5,971 bases of DNA from Candidatus Rokuibacteriota bacterium. Lineage in GTDB: Bacteria; Methylomirabilota; Methylomirabilia; Rokubacteriales; CSP1-6. The stretch is taken from NCBI GenBank assembly GCA_003220195.1, contig QHRT01000262.1, forward strand, positions 1 to 5,971, in the 5' to 3' direction. Position numbers and translations under genes: made by a program. Below are positions 1 to 5,870 of this stretch, piece after piece. Position 1 is the stretch's first letter. Each line of letters opens with the position of its first letter. The notes beneath the pieces are model-generated. The model made no database searches. It saw nothing but the letters and a program-made list of their open reading frames with translations, and was not told the DNA's origin.

Positions 1-1
1 C

Positions 2-970
2 CGGCCGTGGGGCATGATCTTGATGACCGGTCCGACGGGCAGCGGGAAGTCGACGACGCTCCACACCGCGCTGAAGGCCATCAAGACGCCGCGCAAAAAC
101 ATCGTCACCGTCGAGGACCCGGTGGAGTACCGGCAGGCCGGCATCCTCCAGGTCGAGGTCAAGGGCGAGATCGGGTTCGACTTCGCCCGCTCGCTTCGCG
201 CCATCCTGCGTCAGGACCCCGACGTGATCATGGTCGGCGAGATTCGCGACGAGGAAACCGCGCACGTCGCCGTGCGCGCGGTCGATCCCGACACGGGGCA
301 GATCACGATTCTCAAGTACGTGATGGTTCACGATTGTGGCCGGCAGCTTCACCCGGTGATCGTCGAGGGACAGATGATGGGTGGGTTGCTCCAGGGCCTC
401 GGCGTTCCGCTCGGCGAACGCCTCGCCTACGACGACGCCGGCCAGCTCCTGACCGGCAGCCTGATGGACTATCCGATCCCGCGCGCGGCCGACGTGCCCG
501 ACGTCGTGAGCGAGCACCTGGTGTTCTCGACGCTGCACGCGAGCGACGCGGTGTCCACCGTCACGCGCCTGGTCAACCTGGGCGTCGAGCCGTTCCTGGT
601 GGCGACGGCCGTGAACCTGGCGGCGGCGCAGCGGCTGGTGCGGAAGATCTGTCCGCACTGCAAGGAGGCCTACGCGCCCGAGCCCGACGAGCGCGTGATG
701 CTGGCGGACATCGCGTGGACGAACGTGCTCTACCGCGGCAAGGGCTGCCTCCGGTGTCGACACACGGGCTTCCTCGGCCGGGTCGCGCTCTACGAGATGC
801 TGCGCATCACCGGCGACATTCGCGAGATGATCCGGTCCGAATCGTCGACCGATTATCTGCAGAAGATCGCGACCGAGAACGGCATGCTGACGCTCCGGCA
901 CGCCGGTCTGCGCAAGGTCGTGCAGGGAATCACGACGCTCGAGGAAGTGCTGGCGGTCGTCGCCGAGTAG
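2..970 (+). CDS. GspE/PilB-family type II secretion / type IV pilus assembly ATPase, 5'-partial, with an in-frame foreign insertion
   Basis: Hexameric cytoplasmic ATPase that powers pilin or pseudopilin assembly at the inner membrane. The frame is open from base 2 (R-P-W-G before the first Met at 14), so only the C-terminal half of a roughly 560-600 aa protein is present. Numbering from that Met: Walker A GPTGSGKST at 6-14, the Asp-box/Walker B region with VIMVGEIRDEE just before residue 85, His box HLVFSTLHASDA from 168, and the zinc tetracysteine C213-x2-C216 and C245-x2-C248. It ends in the usual GITTLEEVL stretch. Residues 90-167 do not belong to this family. Homologues read HVAVRA-ALTG-HLVF here, whereas this protein carries 78 residues identical to the molybdenum hydroxylase encoded on the opposite strand. 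Both ends of the ATPase are normal, so the gene looks chimeric and probably non-functional as written. Family assignment is certain; GspE versus PilB cannot be decided without the N-terminus. Confidence 0.93.
   Translation, partial: RPWGMILMTGPTGSGKSTTLHTALKAIKTPRKNIVTVEDPVEYRQAGILQVEVKGEIGFDFARSLRAILRQDPDVIMVGEIRDEETAHVAVRAVDPDTGQITILKYVMVHDCGRQLHPVIVEGQMMGGLLQGLGVPLGERLAYDDAGQLLTGSLMDYPIPRAADVPDVVSEHLVFSTLHASDAVSTVTRLVNLGVEPFLVATAVNLAAAQRLVRKICPHCKEAYAPEPDERVMLADIAWTNVLYRGKGCLRCRHTGFLGRVALYEMLRITGDIREMIRSESSTDYLQKIATENGMLTLRHAGLRKVVQGITTLEEVLAVVAE
280..526 (+). repeat. 247-bp perfect inverted repeat, copy A (inside the GspE/PilB gene)
   Basis: Every base from 280 to 526 equals the reverse complement of 1148-1394 (paired positions sum to 1674). 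I compared the two copies along their full length and found no mismatch. Identity ends at base 279 on the left and base 527 on the right. A further 13-bp match (262-274 with 1400-1412) lies just outside the left end. This copy is the derived one, because its translation is typical of molybdenum hydroxylases and breaks the ATPase alignment. Confidence 0.97.
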
Positions 971-3289
971 CTATCCGCGCCGCGCGGCCACGATGAGCCG
1001 GCGGACGCGCTCGGGCGTCATCACCGGATCGCGGATGTCGAGGCGACCGTCGAAGGCGTCGTCGACCGCGTTCGCGATCGCCGTCGCTGGCGAGCACGTC
1101 GGGCCTTCGCCGACGCCGCGAACGCCGAGCGGATTGTGGTCGGTCGGGAACACCAGGTGCTCGCTCACGACGTCGGGCACGTCGGCCGCGCGCGGGATCG
1201 GATAGTCCATCAGGCTGCCGGTCAGGAGCTGGCCGGCGTCGTCGTAGGCGAGGCGTTCGCCGAGCGGAACGCCGAGGCCCTGGAGCAACCCACCCATCAT
1301 CTGTCCCTCGACGATCACCGGGTGAAGCTGCCGGCCACAATCGTGAACCATCACGTACTTGAGAATCGTGATCTGCCCCGTGTCGGGATCGACCTCGACC
1401 ACGGCGACGTGCACGCCGCTCGACCACGTGACCGTCGGGAGCGCATAGAAGGTCGTGTCCCAGAGCCCCGGGCCGCCTGACGCGGCGAGGGTGCGGTCGC
1501 GCAGCGCCGCGCGCGCCACCTGCCCGAGCGGCACCGCGCGCATCGGAGCGCCGACGACGAACGCCTGCCCCTGCTCGACGCGCACGTCCGTCTCGTCGCA
1601 TTCGAGCAGCCGCGCGGCGACCCGACACGCCTTCTGTTTCACGGCCGCCGCCGCCGCGGCGACCGCGTTGCCCGTATTCACCGCGACGCGACTGGCTCCG
1701 GTGCCGTAGCCGTGGGGGACGAGTGACGTGTCGCCGCCGCGCACGCGGACGTCCTCGAAGCGCGCGCCCAGATACTCGGCGCACACCTGGGCGAACACCG
1801 TCTCGTGGCCCTGACCCGAGGCCGACACGCCGATCAGCACCGACACCTGACCGCGATCGTCGACCTTCACCGTCGCGTACTCGCCGGGCTGCGGACTGCC
1901 GCCCGCCTCCACGTAACCGGCGATGCCGATGCCGACGTGACGCCCGTCGCGCCGCAGTTCTCCTCGTCGTTTCCGCCAGCCGTCGTAGTCCGCCAGCTCG
2001 AGCGCGCGGCGAAGCTCGAGGGGGTAGTCGCCGCCGTCGTACCGGACCGGCACGCCGTCGCGGTAGACGAGATCGGGCGCGTAGGGCATCTCGTGCGGCT
2101 GGATCAGGTTCTTCGCTCGCACCGCGGCCGGATCCATGTCGAGGCGACGCGCCAGGAGATCGACGAGGCGCTCGATCACGAACACGGCTTCGGGACGGCC
2201 TGCGCCGCGATACGGCGAGCTCGGCGTCTTGTTCGTCACCACCGACACACCCTCGGCGCGAAAGGCCGGCACCCGGTACTGGGACGGCAGGTGATTGATC
2301 GTGTTGGTCGGCTCGTTGATGGAGAAGAGGTGATAGGCGCCGACGTCCTTCACGATCCGGACGTCGAGGCCGAGAATGCGGCCGTCGCGGGTGGCGGCAA
2401 GGCGCGCGTCGTGTCGTTGCTCGCGCGCGTGATGGGAGCTCTGCATGAACTCCGTGCGCGTCTGGATCCATTTCACAGGTCTCCGCAGGCGATACGCGAG
2501 CGCGGGAACCAGCACGTCTTCCGGGTACACGGCGATCTTCGGCCCGAAGCCGCCCCCGGTGTCCGGGACGATCACGCGGATGTTCTCGGCCGGCAGCTTC
2601 AGCACGGTGGCCAGGGAATTGCGGAGCGCGTAGGGCGCCTGGTGGCCGGCCCAGACGGTCAGCATCTCCGCATCGGGATCGAACGACGCGCACACCGCGC
2701 GGGTCTCGATCGGCATCGACGTCACGCGCACGTGCTCGAGGCGCGCCTCGACGACGACGTCGGCGGTGGCGAACGCGCGGTCGACGTCGCCCGTGACCTT
2801 CGCGATTCGCCCGACCACGTTGTCCCGGCCGCGATGGACTTGCTCGGCACCGGGTCCGAGCGCCTCCTCGGCGTCGAGCACCGCGGGCCAGGGCTCGTAC
2901 TCGATCGCGATCTTCTCCACCGCGTCCGCGGCGCGATAGCGATCGTCCGCCAGGACGAGGGCGATCGGTTCGCCCACGTAACGCACTTCACCCCGGGCGA
3001 GCGCGTGCTGCGGTCTCGGGGAATCGTGCGTGAGATACGGGTTCGTCGCGTCCGTCGTCGCGGCCGGCAGCGGCGCCGCGAGCTCCGGCAGATCGCCGGC
3101 GACGAAGGCCATCACGCCGGGCAGCGCCGCGGCCGCGCTCGCATCGACCCGCACCAGCCGCGCGCGGGCGTGCGTCGAGCGGGCGAAGGCCGCGTGGAGC
3201 AATCCCGGAAGGCGGACATCGTCGACGAAGCGCCCGCGGCCGAGGAGCAGTCGCTCGTCTTCCTTGCGTCGCGGCGACTGGCCGATCAC
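971..3289 (-). CDS. CoxL/xanthine dehydrogenase-family molybdopterin-binding large subunit (form II type)
   Basis: Catalytic large subunit of a molybdenum hydroxylase, the family of aerobic CO dehydrogenase and xanthine/aldehyde oxidoreductases. It binds Mo-molybdopterin cytosine dinucleotide and normally pairs with an FeS and an FAD subunit. I chose the GTG at 3289, giving 772 aa, close to the family's usual 770-810. The protein then begins MIGQSPRRKEDERLLLGRGR, a standard CoxL N-terminus, and AGGGAG lies 10 nt upstream. The open frame runs on to 3658, but that extension is unlike the family and overlaps the divergent gene. Motifs: GGGFGPK at 245-251; active-site loop PYRGAGR at 359-365, which resembles form II (AYRGAGR) rather than the AYRCSFR of true CO dehydrogenase; GQGHE at 492-496; DCGRQLHPVIVEGQ within 633-714; and the catalytic Glu728 in GVGEG. 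The substrate is therefore unknown and probably not CO. No partner subunit gene adjoins it. Its stop directly touches the stop of the convergent ATPase gene. Residues 633-714 are duplicated inside that ATPase. Confidence 0.93.
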   Translation of the reverse strand: MIGQSPRRKEDERLLLGRGRFVDDVRLPGLLHAAFARSTHARARLVRVDASAAAALPGVMAFVAGDLPELAAPLPAATTDATNPYLTHDSPRPQHALARGEVRYVGEPIALVLADDRYRAADAVEKIAIEYEPWPAVLDAEEALGPGAEQVHRGRDNVVGRIAKVTGDVDRAFATADVVVEARLEHVRVTSMPIETRAVCASFDPDAEMLTVWAGHQAPYALRNSLATVLKLPAENIRVIVPDTGGGFGPKIAVYPEDVLVPALAYRLRRPVKWIQTRTEFMQSSHHAREQRHDARLAATRDGRILGLDVRIVKDVGAYHLFSINEPTNTINHLPSQYRVPAFRAEGVSVVTNKTPSSPYRGAGRPEAVFVIERLVDLLARRLDMDPAAVRAKNLIQPHEMPYAPDLVYRDGVPVRYDGGDYPLELRRALELADYDGWRKRRGELRRDGRHVGIGIAGYVEAGGSPQPGEYATVKVDDRGQVSVLIGVSASGQGHETVFAQVCAEYLGARFEDVRVRGGDTSLVPHGYGTGASRVAVNTGNAVAAAAAAVKQKACRVAARLLECDETDVRVEQGQAFVVGAPMRAVPLGQVARAALRDRTLAASGGPGLWDTTFYALPTVTWSSGVHVAVVEVDPDTGQITILKYVMVHDCGRQLHPVIVEGQMMGGLLQGLGVPLGERLAYDDAGQLLTGSLMDYPIPRAADVPDVVSEHLVFPTDHNPLGVRGVGEGPTCSPATAIANAVDDAFDGRLDIRDPVMTPERVRRLIVAARRG
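1148..1394 (-). repeat. 247-bp perfect inverted repeat, copy B (native, inside the CoxL-like gene)
   Basis: This is the source copy of the block found inverted at 280-526. It encodes residues 633-714 of the hydroxylase, including the conserved DCGR...P.IVEGQ..GG..QG.G cofactor-binding stretch, and runs smoothly into family-typical sequence on both sides. The two copies are separated by 621 bp that hold the 3' ends of both convergent genes. Confidence 0.97.
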
Positions 3290-3299
3290 GGCGTGCCTG

Positions 3300-3305
3300 C
3301 TCCCT
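3300..3305 (-). promoter_or_regulatory. Ribosome binding site supporting the GTG start of the CoxL-like gene
   Basis: On the - strand AGGGAG lies 10 nt upstream of the GTG at 3289. It favours this GTG over the farther in-frame starts, which would give a non-conserved extension of about 120 residues. Confidence 0.5.
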
Positions 3306-3456
3306 CGGCCCGAAGGGACGTGGCGCTCATCGCGAGCCGACTTCACCACGACGATCGGTCGCGATGCAAGCCCGCCACGCTTCGAGGTCGGCGCCGCGCG
3401 GGCCTGTCGCCCGATGCCATCGGCGCGTTCGTGGGCTGTGTTACGGTGATGTCGCC

Positions 3457-3489
3457 ATGCCGATCCCGGCCGACATCGCGCACGGCTGA
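3457..3489 (+). other. Possible 10-codon leader ORF ahead of the GHKL ATPase gene
   Basis: ATG at 3457 reads MPIPADIAHG and stops with TGA at 3487-3489, two bases before the ATG of the ATPase gene. GGTGAT at 3445-3450 resembles the 3' part of a Shine-Dalgarno sequence (AGGAGGTGAT) and is 6 nt upstream. The ATPase start itself has no recognisable Shine-Dalgarno sequence, so translation could reach it by coupling from this mini-ORF. An ORF this short can easily arise by chance. The rest of the 202-bp divergent spacer (3290-3491) shows no convincing promoter or terminator. Confidence 0.25.
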
Positions 3490-3491
3490 CG

Positions 3492-5114
3492 ATGGGCGAG
3501 ACCCGCGTCGACCTGCTCCATCTCCTGGAAGATCTGCGGGACGCGTACCCTGGCGCGACCGAAGAGACGATCCTCACGGAGGTCGTGGCCAACGCGCTCG
3601 ACTCCGGAGCGGCGACGATCACGCTGACCACGAGCCCGGCCGACCGTACCGTGACCATCGTCGACGACGGCGCCGGGATGCGCCGCGCCGAGCTGCGACG
3701 CTATCACGATATTGCGTCCAGCACGAAGACACGGGGGACCGGCATCGGGTTCGCCGGCGTCGGGATCAAGATCGGTCTCCTCGTCAGCGAGGAGGTCACG
3801 ACCGAGACGCGACTCGGCCGACATCACATCGCCACGACCTGGCATCTCACATCGCGGCACCGTGCCCCGTGGAAGTGGATCCCGCCGCCGGGGTTGGTGG
3901 CGCAGCGGGGCACCGCGGTGCGGTTGACACTGACGAATGCGCTCTCCCCGCTGCTCGACCCGGGGTTCGTCGAGACGACGCTGGTGCGGCACTTCCAGCC
4001 GCTGTTCGAGCCGGCGCTCGCAGCGTTCTTGTCGTCGCACTATCCGCACGGCGTTCGTCTTCTCCTGAACGGCATCGTGCTTCAGCCGCGCGGGACCGCA
4101 GCCGCCGAGACGGCGCCGATCGCCGTCCGGCTGTCGCGCAAGCGCAAACCCGCGGCAGTCGGCTTCATCGTGCGGGACGGGTTGCCACTCCGCGAGGACG
4201 ATCGAGGCATCGCCATCAGCACGTTTGGCAAAGTCATCCGTCGCGGCTGGGACTGGCTCGGCATCGCGCCGGCCGCCCCGGACCGCACTGGCGGGCTGAT
4301 CGAGGCGCCCGCGCTCGCGGAGTGCCTCACGTTGAACAAGGCCGATTTCATCCGCGCGGGTGCTCGCGGCGCCACGTACCTCGCATATCGCAAGGCGATT
4401 CAGGAAGCCGTCACGCGCCAGCTCGAGGCCTGGGGCGATCTGCACGAGAGCGCCGAGCGAGGACACCGGCGGGCCGCCCGTCCGGTGGAGCGCGACCTCG
4501 AAACCGTTCTCCTCGATCTGGCCGAAGACTTTCCGATGCTCGCGGCGCTGGTGGAGCAGCGCACCGGCGGGCAGCGGACGTTGCCGGTGGATCGTTCCGG
4601 CCGCGACATCCTGAGCGAGACCAGTGTTCCAGCTCTGGCGGTCGAGGAAGCGGTGACCGCACCCGGCGCTCCGGGGCACGCGATCGGCTCCATGGACACG
4701 GAACGCAGCGGGGACGTTACGACGCCACCGCCCGCGGGCCGGAGCGACGCGACGCTTCCGAGCGCCATGCGCGACATCGCCGATGCTGGCGAGAGCTCGG
4801 TCGCCGCCGACGCGTCGACGTCCCGCCGTGAGCGGCGTCCGGCGCGCTACGGGCTGAACATCCAGTTCGAGCAACGCCCGGGCGATTCCGAGCTGGCACG
4901 ATTGATCGAGTCGACCGTATGGGTGAACGAGTCGCATCCCGCGTACCGTCGGGCGGCAGTATCGCGGTCGGAGGGGTACCACGTCGCGGTGGCCGCCGCG
5001 ATGGCGCTGGCCGCCGTCGCCGTCGAGCCGGCGAAGGAACACGCGTTCGTGACCGCGTTCCTCGCGAGCTGGGGCACCGCGATCGAACGGCGAAAGCGCG
5101 GACGGCGTCGATGA
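3492..5114 (+). CDS. GHKL-fold (Hsp90/MutL/histidine-kinase-like) ATP-binding protein, function unknown
   Basis: A 540-aa cytoplasmic protein with an N-terminal Bergerat-fold ATPase. N-box: E30-x3-N34-x2-D37 in EVVANALDSGA. G1 box: D58-DGAG-M63. A lid-like SSTK at 76-79 is followed by the glycine-rich G2 box GIGFAGVGIK at 84-93. This arrangement (HATPase_c_3-like) is closer to Hsp90, MutL and MORC proteins than to sensor kinases. I see no kinase H-box, signal peptide or membrane segment. A second domain to about residue 330 includes TLNKADFI, reminiscent of the Lys-bearing second domain of GHKL machines. Next comes a low-complexity linker rich in Ala, Pro, Ser, Thr and charged residues. A folded C-terminal domain from about 452 (ARYGLNIQFEQRPGD; VWVNESHPAYRRA) ends in a hydrophobic helix and a basic KRGRRR tail. 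ATG 3492 is the only usual start downstream of the in-frame stop at 3447. It is first in a cluster with the HIT-like gene. A defence or chaperone role is possible but unproven. Confidence 0.85.
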   Translation: MGETRVDLLHLLEDLRDAYPGATEETILTEVVANALDSGAATITLTTSPADRTVTIVDDGAGMRRAELRRYHDIASSTKTRGTGIGFAGVGIKIGLLVSEEVTTETRLGRHHIATTWHLTSRHRAPWKWIPPPGLVAQRGTAVRLTLTNALSPLLDPGFVETTLVRHFQPLFEPALAAFLSSHYPHGVRLLLNGIVLQPRGTAAAETAPIAVRLSRKRKPAAVGFIVRDGLPLREDDRGIAISTFGKVIRRGWDWLGIAPAAPDRTGGLIEAPALAECLTLNKADFIRAGARGATYLAYRKAIQEAVTRQLEAWGDLHESAERGHRRAARPVERDLETVLLDLAEDFPMLAALVEQRTGGQRTLPVDRSGRDILSETSVPALAVEEAVTAPGAPGHAIGSMDTERSGDVTTPPPAGRSDATLPSAMRDIADAGESSVAADASTSRRERRPARYGLNIQFEQRPGDSELARLIESTVWVNESHPAYRRAAVSRSEGYHVAVAAAMALAAVAVEPAKEHAFVTAFLASWGTAIERRKRGRRR

Positions 5115-5143
5115 CGTCCGGCGAGAGGGAAACGAGACGAGCG

Positions 5144-5467
5144 ATGAGTGATCCGACACACCTCCCCACGTGCGATCTCTGCAAGGCCGCCCGCATCACG
5201 CCCTGGTATCACGAGGACGACATCTGCTGGATCGCCGAGTGCGAGATCTGCGAGGTGCCGATGGTCGTGTGGCGCTCGCACGGCGTCACGCCGCCCGCGG
5301 AGCATCTGGCCCACATGCACGCGCGGCTGCGCGAGGTCGCGGAGAGCGAGCTCGGCGAGATCTACATCGACGACCACATGCGCAACATCCCGGACCACTA
5401 CCACGCGCACGGCCGGCCGGCGAACGGGTTCTTCGGCTGGGACGCGAAAAAGCGCAGGAAGGCCTGA
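5144..5467 (+). CDS. Small HIT-like (histidine triad-like) Cys/His-rich protein
   Basis: A 107-aa soluble protein. C10-x2-C13 and C33-x2-C36 could form a zinc site, with Cys28 nearby. The end of the conserved region, MRNIPDHYHAHGRP, carries H85-x-H87-x-H89, like the H-phi-H-phi-H active-site motif of histidine triad nucleotide hydrolases and transferases. The layout (early CxxC, central PMVVWRSHG strand, late His triad) matches HIT-like proteins in overall pattern. The family is inferred from motifs, and no substrate can be named. I chose ATG 5144 because MSDPTHLPTCDLC leads directly into the conserved part. An in-frame ATG at 5111 would overlap the ATPase stop as ATGA and add 11 residues, so the start is uncertain and coupling to the ATPase is likely either way. 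The hydrolase start follows its stop by only 3 nt. Confidence 0.8.
   Translation: MSDPTHLPTCDLCKAARITPWYHEDDICWIAECEICEVPMVVWRSHGVTPPAEHLAHMHARLREVAESELGEIYIDDHMRNIPDHYHAHGRPANGFFGWDAKKRRKA
5456..5462 (+). promoter_or_regulatory. Strong Shine-Dalgarno deciding the GTG start of the hydrolase fragment
   Basis: AGGAAGG lies inside the last codons of the HIT-like gene, 8 nt before the GTG at 5471. It supports that non-ATG start and co-translation of the two genes. Confidence 0.65.
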
Positions 5468-5470
5468 CCC

Positions 5471-5767
5471 GTGGCGACCGCGCACCTGAACGGCATCGAC
5501 GTGCACTACGAGGACGGCGGAAGCGGTCCGGCGCTGCTCTTGAGTCACGGCTACTCCGCGACGCTCCGGATGTGGGATGCGCAGCGCCGGGTGCTCGAGG
5601 ACCGGTACCGGCTCATCACCTGGGACATGCGCGGTCACGGTCTGACGGAGAGCCCGAAAGATCGCGCGCGGTATTCCCTCGACCTGACCGTCGCGGACAT
5701 GCAAGCGTTGCTCGACTCCTACGGCGTCGATCGCGCGGTGATCGGTGGGCTCTCGCTCGGCGGCTAG
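5471..5767 (+). CDS. Alpha/beta hydrolase, 3'-truncated (probable pseudogene)
   Basis: The 98-aa product matches the N-terminal third of an alpha/beta hydrolase (usual length about 250-290 aa). It has the strand GIDVHYEDGGSGP, the oxyanion-hole HG at 26-27, WDMRGHGLTESP at 51-62, and the nucleophile elbow G93-L-S95-L-G-G98. Translation stops at TAG 5765-5767, exactly after the elbow. The downstream catalytic Asp and His and the cap domain are absent. Reading through the TAG gives V-S-L-A, the kind of sequence that normally follows GG-Y in this family, then a second TAG at 5780. The first stop therefore looks like a Tyr codon turned into a stop, with family similarity lost from about 5780. Neither alternate frame restores the hydrolase. 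It lacks catalytic residues and is unlikely to be active. The start is GTG with a good ribosome binding site, and it is third in the cluster after the HIT-like gene. Confidence 0.8.
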   Translation: MATAHLNGIDVHYEDGGSGPALLLSHGYSATLRMWDAQRRVLEDRYRLITWDMRGHGLTESPKDRARYSLDLTVADMQALLDSYGVDRAVIGGLSLGG

Positions 5768-5818
5768 GTCTCGCTCGCGTAGTCCGGCATACTCTCGTAA
5801 AGAAGTCTGGCAGGGTCG

Positions 5819-5847
5819 TTGATTCGCATCTGCGGCCGGCTTATAAG
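5819..5847 (+). promoter_or_regulatory. Putative sigma70-type promoter for the right-edge gene
   Basis: TTGATT (5819-5824) and TATAAG (5842-5847) are separated by exactly 17 nt. The boxes match the consensus at 4/6 and 5/6. The predicted start of transcription near 5854 gives a leader of under 20 nt that still contains GGAG before the ATG at 5871. The -10 box lies within the palindrome GGCTTATAAGCC (5839-5850), which could be incidental or an operator. Confidence 0.45.
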
Positions 5848-5856
5848 CCCCGAGTC

Positions 5857-5860
5857 GGAG
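5857..5860 (+). promoter_or_regulatory. Ribosome binding site for the right-edge gene
   Basis: GGAG lies 10 nt before the ATG at 5871 (7 nt more to give a second in-frame ATG at 5874 a 13-nt spacing). It favours the first ATG. Confidence 0.4.
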
Positions 5861-5870
5861 ACCTTTTCGA

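Noticed and set aside
3290..3658. N-terminal extension of the CoxL-like protein to an ATG at 3658
   Set aside because: The 123 extra residues are Arg/Ser/Val-rich and unlike the family, and they overlap the start of the divergent ATPase. The GTG at 3289 gives the typical N-terminus and has a ribosome binding site.
1805..4831. Very long + strand open frame (1008 codons) spanning the hydroxylase antisense strand and part of the ATPase gene
   Set aside because: Its translation is Arg/Ala/His-rich without domains, and it overlaps two recognisable genes. Long antisense open frames are expected at this GC content.
3441..5159. Long - strand open frame (572 codons) opposite the GHKL ATPase
   Set aside because: No recognisable motif and skewed composition. 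The + strand frame has clear GHKL motifs.
5767..5863. Imperfect inverted repeat GGTCTCGCTCG ... CGAGTCGGAGACC as a possible miniature element, integron attC site or terminator (TTTT follows)
   Set aside because: No target duplication flanks it. The GTTRRRY/RYYYAAC core sites of attC are missing. The left arm is explained by residual hydrolase codons, the loop is too long for a typical terminator, and a promoter lies within it.
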